Of a stretch of DNA of 54,737 nt, positions 26,980 through 35,866 are shown one piece after another. Both the position numbers and the translations under genes were made by a program. Every line of letters starts with the position of its first letter. Within the stretch, counting starts at the first letter, position 1. This DNA comes from Thermodesulfovibrionales bacterium (GTDB taxonomy: Bacteria > Nitrospirota > Thermodesulfovibrionia > Thermodesulfovibrionales > Dissulfurispiraceae), in assembly GCA_030017995.1 (NCBI GenBank), contig JASEGS010000008.1, positions 1 to 54,737 of the forward strand. The letters run 5' to 3'. The notes under the pieces were generated by a model. It made no database searches, was not told the DNA's origin, and saw nothing but the letters and a program-made list of their open reading frames with translations.

Positions 26980-28292
26980 CTGTTTTTTTTCATCCTCGCT
27001 CCAAAAAAACCGTCCGTATCGTGCCTGTGCGGAAATGTCCTGTAAAACACATGTCCGTCTTTATCCTGAATTTCAAAAGAAGTGAGAAAATCATAGTTTC
27101 CTTTTATAATACTAAAATTTTGATTGCCTTGCAAAAACTTATTAATAACATCCTCCCCCTCTTCGGGCTCTGTGGAGCAGACGGAATATACCATAATCCC
27201 TCCTAACTTAAGAAGCCGGGAAACCGCATTCAACATCTCAAGCTGATTTTCATGAAAGCGAAGCATAGCATTTTTGGAATGCCGGTATTTAACATCAGGA
27301 TTTTTCCTTATAACTCCGAGCGCTGAGCATGGCGCATCAAGAAGGATTTTATCGAACTGCCCTATATCTCCGATTGCCTTTATATCGCTGTGAACAGCCT
27401 TTATTGATTTCAAGCCGAGGCGCTCAATATTTTCATTCATCCTAACAATTCTTTTTTCTTCAGCCTCGACTGCAATTATCTCCCCATTGTCTTTCATTAT
27501 CTGTGCAATGTGCGTTGTCTTGCCGCCAGGCGCTGCACAGGCATCCAGTATCCTCTCGCCTGCAGCGGGATCCAAAAGATATGTTATAAGTTGAGCTGCT
27601 TCATCCTGAACAAACAAGTTATGAGTTAAGAGTTCGGAATTTAGAACCGAAGGGAATTCTTTCAAAATAATCCCGACAGGCGAGAATTCAGTTGGACGAG
27701 CTTCTATTCCCTTTTCGGCAAATTCCCTTAATATTTCTTCTCTCTCTTTTTCGTCTTCTGCGCGAAGAACAACAGAAGGCATCCTATTATTCGCCTCTGC
27801 GAGCGCCAATGCCTCCTCATATCCAAATCTTTTAATCCACCTCTTTATAAGCCATCTGGGATGGGATGTTGTAATGGATATATAATCGACGGGATTCTCT
27901 TTAGAAGGGTTTTTTATCTGACCTTTATTCCTCAAAAAATTTCTCAATACAGCATTCACCAGAGCTCTCTTCCCTTCGCTGAATCTTTCGAGATTTACCG
28001 CCTCATTTACAACTGCCCATTCAGGCGTGCGCATATATTTGATTTGATAAACAGCAGACCTAAGATTATTCAGGGTATTTGGTGAAAGTCCCGAAGTTTT
28101 TTTAAGGAAATCCTTGAGCATCCAATCAAGATAATCCCTGTATCTCAAAACACCGTAAACAATCTCCATCAGAAATGCCCTGTCTCGCTTGTCAAGGTCA
28201 ACTGCCAATTCATCGAGCGCTTCCTTGGGCTTTATGCCTTTGTTGAAAATTCTATTGAGGGCTGTTACAGCAAGATGGCGGGTAGAGGGCAT
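26976..28292 (-). CDS. rsmB: 16S rRNA (cytosine967-C5)-methyltransferase
   Basis: RsmB methylates C967 of 16S rRNA with SAM. It has an N-terminal NusB-like domain (RHLAVTALNRIFNKG, then DRAFLMEIVYGVLRYRDYLDW), the SAM site DACAAPGGKTTHIA (about 248-261), DAPCSALGV (about 315) and the catalytic Cys in YSVCSTEPEEGE. I chose ATG 28292 over TTG 28307, which would overlap the HEPN gene. A heptamer block encodes NSELLTHNLF at about residue 223. Confidence 0.94.
   Translation of the reverse strand: MPSTRHLAVTALNRIFNKGIKPKEALDELAVDLDKRDRAFLMEIVYGVLRYRDYLDWMLKDFLKKTSGLSPNTLNNLRSAVYQIKYMRTPEWAVVNEAVNLERFSEGKRALVNAVLRNFLRNKGQIKNPSKENPVDYISITTSHPRWLIKRWIKRFGYEEALALAEANNRMPSVVLRAEDEKEREEILREFAEKGIEARPTEFSPVGIILKEFPSVLNSELLTHNLFVQDEAAQLITYLLDPAAGERILDACAAPGGKTTHIAQIMKDNGEIIAVEAEEKRIVRMNENIERLGLKSIKAVHSDIKAIGDIGQFDKILLDAPCSALGVIRKNPDVKYRHSKNAMLRFHENQLEMLNAVSRLLKLGGIMVYSVCSTEPEEGEDVINKFLQGNQNFSIIKGNYDFLTSFEIQDKDGHVFYRTFPHRHDTDGFFGARMKKNR
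27614..27648. repeat. Heptamer repeat (AGTTATG family) inside rsmB
   Basis: Units agttatg, agttaag, agttcgg, aatttag; the minus-strand frame gives LNSELLTHNL. Confidence 0.55.
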
Positions 28293-28303
28293 AAAACAAA
28301 AAA

Positions 28304-28696
28304 TCAATAGATAAACTTCTTGATTTCTTCAAGAAACTCTTTTGCAAGTTTAACGAATTCGACGGCATCGCCCTGAGACAATTCAACAAACTCTTTATAA
28401 TCGCCCTCCTGTCTGGCATCAAAAGTGTCATGAAGCATTCTTGAATATCGTTTGTCTATTTTTCCGGTCTTTATAAATTCTCCATCGAATAATGAAATAA
28501 TTCCGCCGTGTTTGGATGTTTTCGTATTTATTCCGGCTTTTAGAAACAGAGATAATACCGTATAGAACATCGAATAGTAAGCGCGGTTTATTATTGACCG
28601 AGGACTGAAATTATTTCTTGCCATCCTTTCTGCCTCGGCAAGAGTTTCTTCGGCTTGTCTGAGCCTATATAGAAAAAGTATTTCCTTATCTGTCAT
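28304..28696 (-). CDS. HEPN domain protein
   Basis: A 130-residue helical HEPN protein (PF05168-like): INRAYYSMFYTVLSLFLKAG (about 36-55), then SKHGGIISLFDGEFIKTG and FDARQEGDYKEF (about 93-104). HEPN proteins paired with minimal nucleotidyltransferases can act as toxin and antitoxin. A canonical RX4-6H RNase motif is not obvious, so ribonuclease activity is uncertain. Its ATG overlaps the MNT stop by four bases. The pair interrupts the DUF116-rsmB neighbourhood. Confidence 0.8.
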   Translation of the reverse strand: MTDKEILFLYRLRQAEETLAEAERMARNNFSPRSIINRAYYSMFYTVLSLFLKAGINTKTSKHGGIISLFDGEFIKTGKIDKRYSRMLHDTFDARQEGDYKEFVELSQGDAVEFVKLAKEFLEEIKKFIY

Positions 28697-29010
28697 ACCT
28701 TCACGCCATCTTCAGTGATATTCTGAACAATAGGAGACGATCTTAAAGGAGAATCTTCCAACTCGTAACGCGTAAAAATAAGCGGAGAAATATAAATAGA
28801 ATTATCAAAGCCTACTTCCCATATAATATCCCGGATTTTTTTCTTCAATTCTCTATCAAGCGACTCAACCTCTATAAAAACATCCATATCCGAATATTCG
28901 TCCTCATCTCCGCGAGCCCGCGAACCAAAAACCCTGAAGTCAATCATCTGGACAATGCCGGATAATCTTTCCTTCAGTTGTTTTGCTATTTCATAATCTC
29001 TCTGCTTCAC
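28693..29010 (-). CDS. Minimal nucleotidyltransferase (MNT), HEPN partner
   Basis: A 105-residue pol-beta-like nucleotidyltransferase with GSRARGDEDEYSDMDVFIEV (about 29-48), carrying the GS and paired Asp metal ligands. MNT antitoxins of HEPN systems can AMPylate their partner. It begins at GTG 29010 with an AGGAAG site and overlaps the HEPN gene. Whether the pair is an active toxin-antitoxin module or a housekeeping pair cannot be seen from sequence. Confidence 0.82.
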   Translation of the reverse strand: MKQRDYEIAKQLKERLSGIVQMIDFRVFGSRARGDEDEYSDMDVFIEVESLDRELKKKIRDIIWEVGFDNSIYISPLIFTRYELEDSPLRSSPIVQNITEDGVKV

Positions 29011-29219
29011 TTGTGCATCTTCCTATTTAGCCTTATCGTTATTTTATCATTTTCAAAGTTTTCCGGCTTCCCACGCGGGACAATCCGGCAAACAGGGATA
29101 TGCTGAAAACGACTGCAAGAAAACTTTTCATGAAATATCGCATCTCATCCCCCTTATGCTTCAACTATAGGAGAATTATATCAGCTTTCCCAAAAGAATG
29201 GATGTGAAAATTACCCGAA
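29011..29219. other. 209-base gap between the DUF116 gene and MNT
   Basis: On the minus strand a 34-codon frame (29143-29039) starts MRYFMKSFLAVVFSISLFAG behind GGGGATGAG and looks like an orphan signal peptide, perhaps a remnant of a secreted protein. No terminator with a T tract is visible. I do not call the small frame as a gene. Confidence 0.35.
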
Positions 29220-29738
29220 TTATTTTCCAAAAAATTCTATTGCCTCTCGAACTCTGGTCAAATCAACCCGCGTATTAAAGCATGGACCAAAGGGTCTCTC
29301 ATTGGGTATGCCCAGCACAGGCATTGGATACGAATCAACTATCCCACTGCTTAAATCCCTTTCACAGGCAACTGCAACAATCGCCTCTGGCTTTGCCTCC
29401 TTAACAATCCTTCTTGCCAGTGACCCGCCTGTTGCCACAAAGAGTTTAAGGTTGTTTTCATCTGCAATGCCTATCAGGTCTTTTATCTCGCACCTGCCGC
29501 ATCTTTTGCAATTATAAATATCATTGGTTATTCTCACATCGCAATCATTTATTTGCAGACAATGCGGCAATAAAAGCAGTATTCTTTTTGTCTTAAAACC
29601 CTGCGCCCTGACAAGCCTGTTATTCAGAGCAATGATAAACAACTGAAAGCGCTCCTTCCTGTCCTTCAAAAAAGACCCTGCTAACATAAGCATGGGATAA
29701 ATAACCTTTAAGACTATGCCTCTAATCAAATTTTTCAT
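29220..29738 (-). CDS. DUF116 family protein
   Basis: A 172-residue protein of unknown function with an N-terminal hydrophobic helix and a Cys-rich centre: LPHCLQINDCDVRIT (about 58-72), then YNCKRCGRCEIKDLIG (about 76-91), plus VACERDLSSGI and GPCFNTRVDL. The CX2CX2C cluster could hold a metal or Fe-S centre. The family commonly sits next to fmt and rsmB. ATG 29738 lies inside the 3' end of fmt (17-base overlap). Confidence 0.85.
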   Translation of the reverse strand: MKNLIRGIVLKVIYPMLMLAGSFLKDRKERFQLFIIALNNRLVRAQGFKTKRILLLLPHCLQINDCDVRITNDIYNCKRCGRCEIKDLIGIADENNLKLFVATGGSLARRIVKEAKPEAIVAVACERDLSSGIVDSYPMPVLGIPNERPFGPCFNTRVDLTRVREAIEFFGK

Positions 29739-30663
29739 AACCTTCCTTCAGCTTCCGCCCTGCTATAAAGGCAGCAGCAGACATGACCTTCCTGCCTTCT
29801 GGCTGGAGTTCCTCTATTGATAGAAATCCATTCCCTGTTTCAACAATCAACTCCCCATGCGATGCCTTTACAACCCTCCCGGGAACCGCTTTTCTCTGTC
29901 CTCTGTCCTCTGTCTTCTGTCTTCTGACTCTTATAATCTTTATCCTCTCTTCATTCAGATAACAGTATGCAGAAGGCCATGAATGCATACCCCTAATAAA
30001 ATTGAATAATCCATCAGATGTGCGGTTCCATTGTATCCTTCCATCGTCCTTTTTTAACGGAGGCGCATAACTCGCCTCATCTGTCTGCGGTGTTGCTTTA
30101 ATACTTCCAGTCCTTATTCCATTTATGGTCTTAATAAGCGTCTTCGCCCCCAATTCAGAAAGTTTTTCAGAAAGGGTGTCGATATTGTCATCTATCTGAA
30201 TCTGCAGTTCAGCCTGTAAAAATATATCTCCTGTGTCCAGCCCTTTGTCCATCAGCATTGTGGTTACGCCTGTTGTCTTTTCACCGTTGATAAGAGCCCA
30301 TTGAATTGGAGCTGCGCCACGGTATTTTGGCAGCAGGGATGCATGGACATTTATGCAGCCGTATTTAGGAATTAACAGTATCTCCTTCGGCAATATCTTT
30401 CCATATGCGACAACAATAATGAATTCAGGAGATATATCCGTCAGCTTCCTGTAAAAATCCTTATCCCTAATACTAAAAGGCTGCGCTACCTCTATGTTAT
30501 TAGACAGTGCAATTCCCTTAACAGGCGGAGCTGAAATAATATGCCCCCTTCCCTTAGCCCTGTCAGGCTGGGTGACAACAAGGGATATTTCCTCCTTTTC
30601 ATCAATAAGCGTCTTCAATGAGGGTACTGCAAAATAGGGTGTGCCAAAGAAGATTAACGCCAC
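29722..30663 (-). CDS. fmt: Methionyl-tRNA formyltransferase
   Basis: Formylates initiator Met-tRNA using 10-formyl-tetrahydrofolate. The 313 residues open IFFGTPYFAVPSL, contain the catalytic NVHASLLPKYRGAAPIQWAL (about 105-124; Asn, His) and MLMDKGLDTGDI, then a C-terminal domain with IRGMHSWPSAYC. GTG 30663. A five-unit heptamer block adds RRQKTEDRGQRK (about 248-259) within the C-terminal domain, where relatives have a short loop. Pairs with def just upstream. Confidence 0.96.
   Translation of the reverse strand: MALIFFGTPYFAVPSLKTLIDEKEEISLVVTQPDRAKGRGHIISAPPVKGIALSNNIEVAQPFSIRDKDFYRKLTDISPEFIIVVAYGKILPKEILLIPKYGCINVHASLLPKYRGAAPIQWALINGEKTTGVTTMLMDKGLDTGDIFLQAELQIQIDDNIDTLSEKLSELGAKTLIKTINGIRTGSIKATPQTDEASYAPPLKKDDGRIQWNRTSDGLFNFIRGMHSWPSAYCYLNEERIKIIRVRRQKTEDRGQRKAVPGRVVKASHGELIVETGNGFLSIEELQPEGRKVMSAAAFIAGRKLKEGYEKFD
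29891..29932. repeat. Heptamer repeat (TTCTGTC family) inside fmt
   Basis: Five to six units (tctctgt, cctctgt, cctctgt, cttctgt, cttctga) in tandem; minus-strand frame RRQKTEDRGQR. The clearest member of the family in the window. Confidence 0.8.
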
Positions 30664-30665
30664 GC

Positions 30666-30710
30666 TTCTCTCAACTCCTAACCCCTAAACTCTTTAACTC
30701 CTTAAGGTAT
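30666..30710. repeat. Heptamer-like repeat at the fmt/def junction
   Basis: Units actccta, accccta, aactctt, taactcc run from the fmt start region through the end of def, encoding part of the def C-terminus (LKSLGVRS). Confidence 0.5.
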
Positions 30711-31189
30711 TTCTTTTTAAAAAACTCCCTTTTAATGGAACTTAATCTGTCAAAAATAAGAATGCCGTCGAGGTGGTCTATCTCGTGCTGCAGCGCTCTG
30801 GCGAGAAGTCCATCAGCCTCAATTTTGATCTCCCTGCCCCCCCTGTCAAGCCCCTTAACCACAACCTTTTCAGCTCTTTTAATAGCAACGGAATGACCCG
30901 GCAGACTCAGACAACCTTCTTCCGCATCAACCAGGCTGTCGGCTTCAACTATTTCAGGGTTAATGAGCACAATAACCGGCTGCTTTTCATGCCTCATGCT
31001 TATATCTATAACTATCAGCCTTTTTGAGACACCCACCTGTGGAGCAGCAAGACCAATGCCGCAGGCAGTATGCATTGTCTCTATCATATCATCAATGAGA
31101 CGCTGGAGATTTTTGTCAATGCCTTTGATTGGTAAGGATTTCTTTTTCAGAACTTCATCAGGATATTTTCTGATCTCCAAAATGGCCAT
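30671..31189 (-). CDS. def: Peptide deformylase
   Basis: Metal hydrolase that removes the N-formyl group from new proteins. The 172 residues show all three motifs: GIGLAAPQVG (about 43-52), EEGCLSLPG (about 88-96, Cys metal ligand) and HEIDHLDG (about 133-140, HEXXH). ATG 31189. It lies seven bases upstream of fmt, the usual def-fmt pair. Confidence 0.97.
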   Translation of the reverse strand: MAILEIRKYPDEVLKKKSLPIKGIDKNLQRLIDDMIETMHTACGIGLAAPQVGVSKRLIVIDISMRHEKQPVIVLINPEIVEADSLVDAEEGCLSLPGHSVAIKRAEKVVVKGLDRGGREIKIEADGLLARALQHEIDHLDGILIFDRLSSIKREFFKKKYLKELKSLGVRS

Positions 31190-31203
31190 TGAAAATTATA
31201 ACA

Positions 31204-32406
31204 TTAACAAACAGGATATTTGCCCTTGCTCAATTCCATACAGAATTTATTTATACTGTAAAATTCCCTCTCAAATATCTCTTCTGCCACTTTAGCTATC
31301 TCGTTTATCTTCCTTCCCCTCTCAAGCAATACTTGTGCGGTCGCCATCTGAGGCTGGTCAATGGGTGTGCCTATCCTGCTTAACAAAAGCACGTACACCT
31401 CTTTTACCCCTTCTGTTTTTTCGTATATCTCCCTCGCTATTTTATGGGAAAGGACATTATATATTTTGCCCACATGACTTACAGGGTTCTTTCCTGCTGC
31501 AGCCTCTGTGCCCATGGGCCTGTTAACAGAAATAAGGCCATTTACCCTGTTGCCACGCCCGACCTGCCCGGAATCTGCATCCTCTGCTGATGTACCCAAA
31601 AGACTCAGGTAAATCCCACCCAACCCCCTGCCCTTTTCATCGAGGGTATTAAAATGAACTTCTATGTTCTTAAATCCTTTAAATCCTCTAAGAAACTTAG
31701 CCATCTCTTTATGAACAACATCTTTTCTTTCAAAATAATTCTTCTCGGATTTTATATAACCAGCTACCAAGGGCATTGCAACTGTCAAATCCAGCACATC
31801 CCCTCGTCTTAACCCCATGACCTTTATGTCTTCACCTGTTTCCGGATATTTGTTTTTGAACTTTTCTGAATTAAGATATTTTTCTAACTCAAGAACTACT
31901 TTTTCTGTCGGGCTTATCGGATAATAACCTACAGCAGCAGAAGTGTCATTGGCGACTCTGACCTTGCCGCGCCTTTGAAATATGTCCGCAAGCTCTTCTG
32001 AACCTGGCGCAAGAACAATCCGGTATTTCAAATGTCTTTCTGGATCTACAAACCTGAGGTTGTCTTTAATCCATTTCTTAGCTGCGCTTATTGCTATTTC
32101 AGCAACAGGGATTTCCTTTTCTCCTGCTCTGAATGTAGCCCTGTCGCCTATGGTAAGTTCCATGGGCTTCAATACCTTTCCGCCTCCGAATCTCCTGTCA
32201 ACCTTTCCGGCAGCAAGCAATCCCTTGTCAATATTATGGTGCAGGATTGTCCCGAACTCCTTCATGTATTCCTTTGACAATGCTACTGAGATGGCATCCA
32301 TAACCGAATCGCAAATATAATCGGGATGGCCTGTGCCTTTACGCTCCACTATTTCAATACGATGCTCAGAAATTGATTTGCCTTTAAATATTTCAATGAC
32401 GATCAT
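31204..32406 (-). CDS. mat: S-adenosylmethionine synthetase, archaeal type
   Basis: Makes SAM from methionine and ATP. The 400 residues match the archaeal MAT family (PF01941) and not bacterial MetK: start IEIVERKGTGHPDYICDSVMD (spanning about 17-37), GKVDRRFGGGKVLKP (about 66-80), then NTLDEKGRGLGGIYLSLLGTSAEDADSG-type text (about 260-287) and PMGTEAAAGKNPVSHVGKIY. This family is sparse in bacteria and suggests old transfer from archaea. No MetK is present here to tell whether it is the only SAM synthetase. Confidence 0.93.
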   Translation of the reverse strand: MIVIEIFKGKSISEHRIEIVERKGTGHPDYICDSVMDAISVALSKEYMKEFGTILHHNIDKGLLAAGKVDRRFGGGKVLKPMELTIGDRATFRAGEKEIPVAEIAISAAKKWIKDNLRFVDPERHLKYRIVLAPGSEELADIFQRRGKVRVANDTSAAVGYYPISPTEKVVLELEKYLNSEKFKNKYPETGEDIKVMGLRRGDVLDLTVAMPLVAGYIKSEKNYFERKDVVHKEMAKFLRGFKGFKNIEVHFNTLDEKGRGLGGIYLSLLGTSAEDADSGQVGRGNRVNGLISVNRPMGTEAAAGKNPVSHVGKIYNVLSHKIAREIYEKTEGVKEVYVLLLSRIGTPIDQPQMATAQVLLERGRKINEIAKVAEEIFEREFYSINKFCMELSKGKYPVC

Positions 32407-32462
32407 GATTTAAGTTTATTAATATCTCTCAGATTATCAGACTACTTTCGGTCTCAATAATT

Positions 32463-34892
32463 TTAATCATTGTTATCATTTTTCTTTTCTTCTTTTTCCT
32501 CTTCCTTTTCTTTCTTTTTCTCCAATGCCTTCGATATCTCATCAAATCTTTTCATAACGAGATAGTTCAGTGTGCCTTCCGGATAAGTCCCGTCCTCCTT
32601 TAACTCCCCGGCAGGCATTCCTGTAAGCACCTCCATTCCTTCCTCAACATAGTCAATAGGATATATGGAAAATTTACCTTCCCTTATAGCGTTAACTACT
32701 TCATGTCTAAGCATCAGGTGTTTCACATTCCTCCTCGGAATTATAACGCCATGGCTTCCGTCAAGACCCCTGATATTGCACAATTCAAAGAAACCCTCGA
32801 CCTTTTCATTCACTCCGCCTATTGGCTGCACATCGCCGTTCTGGTCCATAGAGCCGGTAACAGCAATGCACTGCTTTAATGGCACGCCGGAAATGCTGCT
32901 TAAAAGGGCATAAAGCTCCGCACAGGTTGCACTGTCGCCCTCTATCATCTCGTAAAGTTGTTCAAAGGTTATAGATGCGGAAAGACTGATTGGCTTTTTT
33001 GTAGCATACTTACTTCCCAGATAACTGGATATTATCATTATTGCCTTTTCATGGATTTTGCCGCTCATCTTTGTCTCGCGTTCTATATTCACAACACCTG
33101 CCTTGCCTGTATATGCCCTTGCAGTTATTCTCGAAGGTTTGCCAAAGCTGTAATCGCCAAGGTCAAGCACGGCAAGACCATTAACCTGTCCTACCTTCTC
33201 GCCTGTTGTATTGACTATGAGGGTGTCTTCCAGCATTGCCTCCCTTATTCGCTCTTCGATCCTATTGTCCCTGAATATTTTTTCATCAAGCGCCCTGACA
33301 ACATGTTCTGCCTTTACAATCTTGCTGCTATCTTTTTGCGCCCAGTAATGTGATTCCCGTATAAGATTGGCTATATCGCTAAATCTGGTTGACAGTTTAT
33401 TCTGATGGGAAGCGAGCCTCGAACCATATTCTACAATCTTTGCAACACCCCCCTTATCAAAGGGAAGAAGTTTTTCTTCTTTCTGGCAGCTTGCTACAAA
33501 GGCTGCATATTTTTTAATGTTTCCAGGAGTTCTTTCCATCCTGCTATCGAAATCAGCCTTCACCTTGAACAATTCACGGTATTCCTCATCAAGATTATAA
33601 AGGAGATAATATATATATGGATTGCCGATAAGGATAACTTTCAGGTTCAAAGGTATTGCTTCCGGCTTCAGTGCAGTAGTGCTTAAAAGCCTGTACTGTT
33701 CCCAGACATCTTCAATTTTCAACTCTTTGTTTTTAATAGCCCTCTTCAACGCATCATATGAAAAAATATTTTTTAAGAGATCCAATGCGTTTATTACGAC
33801 ATAGCCACCGTTTGCCCTGTGAAGCGAACCTGCCTTGATCATGAGAAAATCTGTTATGGCCATCCCATATTGCACCTTGTATTCTATTCTTCCGAACAGA
33901 TTCAGATATGTCGGATTGCTTTCAAACACAACAGGGGCTCCCTTCAGTTCCTTATTATTAACGATGATATTGACAGCGTATCTGTTAAACGATACCTCTG
34001 GTTTTGGCAATTTCATAAATGGCAGAGGCGGGGCCTGTTCCTCTGTAACTTTAAAATCTTCAAGATGGGTCAATATGTCCTCTCTGGCTGCCTCGAGGTA
34101 TTTAACTATTTTTTCATAATCTTTATATTTCACCTTCAGGTCATCTATCATGGGTCCTACTGCGCCAAGGGCTATTTCCCGTTCAAGCCTGCTGAGCAAT
34201 TCTTTTACGAGTTTTTCTGCTTCTCTTACCGCCCTTGCAACATCATCCAGTCTTTCCTGAAGCATCTTGCCAAGTTCCCCGACCTTTTTCCTTGTCTTGT
34301 CGTCAAGCTGGGCAAATTCTTCCTCAGTAAGTGGCTCTCCACTCTTCCTTACAGGGACTACCAAAAGCCCAGCCACAGCCTTCCTTATGGCAAATCCTTT
34401 GGCACGCGCTTCTTCTTCAAGACTCGAAAAAAGCTCCTTTTGTTTTTGCTGAAACTCCTCAACTATCCTACTCCTCTGTTTTTCGTATTCCTTGGATTCA
34501 AAGACCTTGGGGATTTCCGTCCTCAATGTTTTAACCATATCATCCATGTCCTTATGGAAAACCATTCCCATACCAGGCGCCAATGACACAGCCATAGGGG
34601 TATCCGGGTCTTTGAAATTATAGACATAACACCAATCATAAGAGACATTTTCTAGCGAAGCCCTTTCGTTCAGCATAGCCCTTACAGTCCTCATTTTGCC
34701 TGTGCCGCTTTCTCCGAGTGCGTATATATTAAATCCTTCGCTGATAAGCCCAAGGCCAAAGTCGAGAGACCTCAAAGCCTTCTCCTGACCGATTGTTCCT
34801 TCAAATCTCTCTATCTCATCAGTTGTGCCGAAGTCAAAGGTATCAAGTTCACAGCATTTATAAAGCTCTTCTGGTTTTAATTTTGTAACCAT
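32463..34892 (-). CDS. Lon-related ATP-dependent protease
   Basis: A soluble AAA+ protease of the Lon-like (LonB/AAA_32) group. The 809 residues have a P-loop-like ALGESGTGKMRTV (about 57-69), a coiled region (about 190-270), a Walker B-region ANGGYVVINALDLL (about 360), and a C-terminal Lon protease domain with catalytic Ser in EGDSATCAE and Lys in GGVNEKVEGFF. It ends in a Lys/Glu-rich tail of about 20 residues. An upstream ATG (34907) is rejected because GGGAGGAGAATTT fits ATG 34892. Confidence 0.9.
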   Translation of the reverse strand: MVTKLKPEELYKCCELDTFDFGTTDEIERFEGTIGQEKALRSLDFGLGLISEGFNIYALGESGTGKMRTVRAMLNERASLENVSYDWCYVYNFKDPDTPMAVSLAPGMGMVFHKDMDDMVKTLRTEIPKVFESKEYEKQRSRIVEEFQQKQKELFSSLEEEARAKGFAIRKAVAGLLVVPVRKSGEPLTEEEFAQLDDKTRKKVGELGKMLQERLDDVARAVREAEKLVKELLSRLEREIALGAVGPMIDDLKVKYKDYEKIVKYLEAAREDILTHLEDFKVTEEQAPPLPFMKLPKPEVSFNRYAVNIIVNNKELKGAPVVFESNPTYLNLFGRIEYKVQYGMAITDFLMIKAGSLHRANGGYVVINALDLLKNIFSYDALKRAIKNKELKIEDVWEQYRLLSTTALKPEAIPLNLKVILIGNPYIYYLLYNLDEEYRELFKVKADFDSRMERTPGNIKKYAAFVASCQKEEKLLPFDKGGVAKIVEYGSRLASHQNKLSTRFSDIANLIRESHYWAQKDSSKIVKAEHVVRALDEKIFRDNRIEERIREAMLEDTLIVNTTGEKVGQVNGLAVLDLGDYSFGKPSRITARAYTGKAGVVNIERETKMSGKIHEKAIMIISSYLGSKYATKKPISLSASITFEQLYEMIEGDSATCAELYALLSSISGVPLKQCIAVTGSMDQNGDVQPIGGVNEKVEGFFELCNIRGLDGSHGVIIPRRNVKHLMLRHEVVNAIREGKFSIYPIDYVEEGMEVLTGMPAGELKEDGTYPEGTLNYLVMKRFDEISKALEKKKEKEEEKEEKKNDNND

Positions 34893-34922
34893 AAATTCTC
34901 CTCCCATGAATATATAATTATA

Positions 34923-34960
34923 GATTTCAGATTGCAGATCTCAAATTTTTAAAATTATAA
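34923..34960. repeat. Heptamer repeat between xerD-like and Lon-like genes
   Basis: Units agatttc, agattgc, agatctc, aaatttt fill the short gap between the recombinase start-side neighbour and the protease. Confidence 0.5.
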
Positions 34961-34961
34961 A

Positions 34962-35852
34962 TCATTTCGCCCTCGGATGGTGCTCCATATAAACCTTTTT
35001 CATCCTGTCACCGGAAACCTTCGTATAAATCTGCGTTGTGGATATATCAGAATGTCCGAGCATCTTCTGAACAGACCTCAAATCCGCTCCCCCTTCCAGA
35101 AGATGTGTTGCAAAAGAATGTCTTATGGTATGCGGCGTGAGCTTTAACCCTGCAATACTGCCAAATTTTTTCAGAGTCTGCCAAAACCTCTGTCTCGTCA
35201 TAGGCATACCCCTGCCTGTAAGAAAAAGATATGGGGATTGCCTGCCTCTAAGCAGATTAGGCCTGAGCTCATGCATATATCTCTTAATTCTCTCTATAGC
35301 CCTATGGTTCATGGGCACAACCCTCTCTTTTGAGCCCTTGCCCATCACCTTCATAAAACCTGCTTCGAAATTTAAATCATTAATCCTGATGGATATTACT
35401 TCGCTTACTCTCAAACCTGATGAATACAACAATTCCAACATTGCAGAATCTCTCATAAATAAAAGATGTGTCTTAAAGCTCGAAGCCTCACGCCCCGCAT
35501 CAAGTAATTTTTTTATATCATCAATGCTCAATGCCTTTGGCAGCCTTTCCCATTGTTTTGGCATCCTTATAGTCTCTGTTGGGTCTTCAGACAATTGCTT
35601 CTCAACCAGCAGAAACTTGCAGAATCCTTTAACAGAAGATATAAACCTGCATATGCTTGCCGCAGAATGATCATTGTCCTTAAGTCTCTCCATATGCTTA
35701 ACAATATCCTGTCGTGTAAACGGCAATGGATGGTATCTGAGGAATCCTTTTAAATCCAGAAAATATGATTCTACTGTATTCTTAGACAATCCTTTCTCAA
35801 CAGACAGATATGCCCTGAATTTATCAAGCATCGGATTATTGTTTTTATCCAT
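34962..35852 (-). CDS. Tyrosine recombinase XerC/XerD family
   Basis: Site-specific recombinase that probably resolves chromosome dimers at dif. The 296 residues have an N-terminal SAM-like DNA-binding domain (FRAYLSVEKGLSKNTVESY, about 12-30) and the catalytic set: Arg in SSGLRVSEV (about 149), Lys in GKGSKERVVP (about 173), HTIRHSFATH (about 243-252), His in GHSDISTTQIY with Tyr at the end (about 279). Length is right for XerD. It sits in housekeeping genes with no phage or integron around it, so a chromosomal Xer role is more likely than a mobile integrase. Confidence 0.9.
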   Translation of the reverse strand: MDKNNNPMLDKFRAYLSVEKGLSKNTVESYFLDLKGFLRYHPLPFTRQDIVKHMERLKDNDHSAASICRFISSVKGFCKFLLVEKQLSEDPTETIRMPKQWERLPKALSIDDIKKLLDAGREASSFKTHLLFMRDSAMLELLYSSGLRVSEVISIRINDLNFEAGFMKVMGKGSKERVVPMNHRAIERIKRYMHELRPNLLRGRQSPYLFLTGRGMPMTRQRFWQTLKKFGSIAGLKLTPHTIRHSFATHLLEGGADLRSVQKMLGHSDISTTQIYTKVSGDRMKKVYMEHHPRAK

Positions 35853-35866
35853 TGACTCTTACGGTC

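Noticed and set aside
28292-28307. TTG 28307 as the rsmB start, giving a four-base overlap with HEPN
   Set aside because: The ATG at 28292 begins the conserved PSTRHLAVTAL region and gives a normal N-terminus; the overlap could be accidental.
29039-29143. 34-codon frame resembling a signal peptide
   Set aside because: It has a plausible ribosome site but no mature protein part or recognisable family; mentioned under the gap entry, not called as a gene.
33819-34586. Long plus-strand open frame of 255 codons
   Set aside because: It is antisense to the Lon-like protease gene, whose motifs are secure; the composition of the opposite strand explains it.
34962-35852. Tyrosine recombinase as a mobile-element integrase
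   Set aside because: No tRNA target, attachment repeats, phage or cassette genes nearby; length and motifs fit chromosomal Xer.
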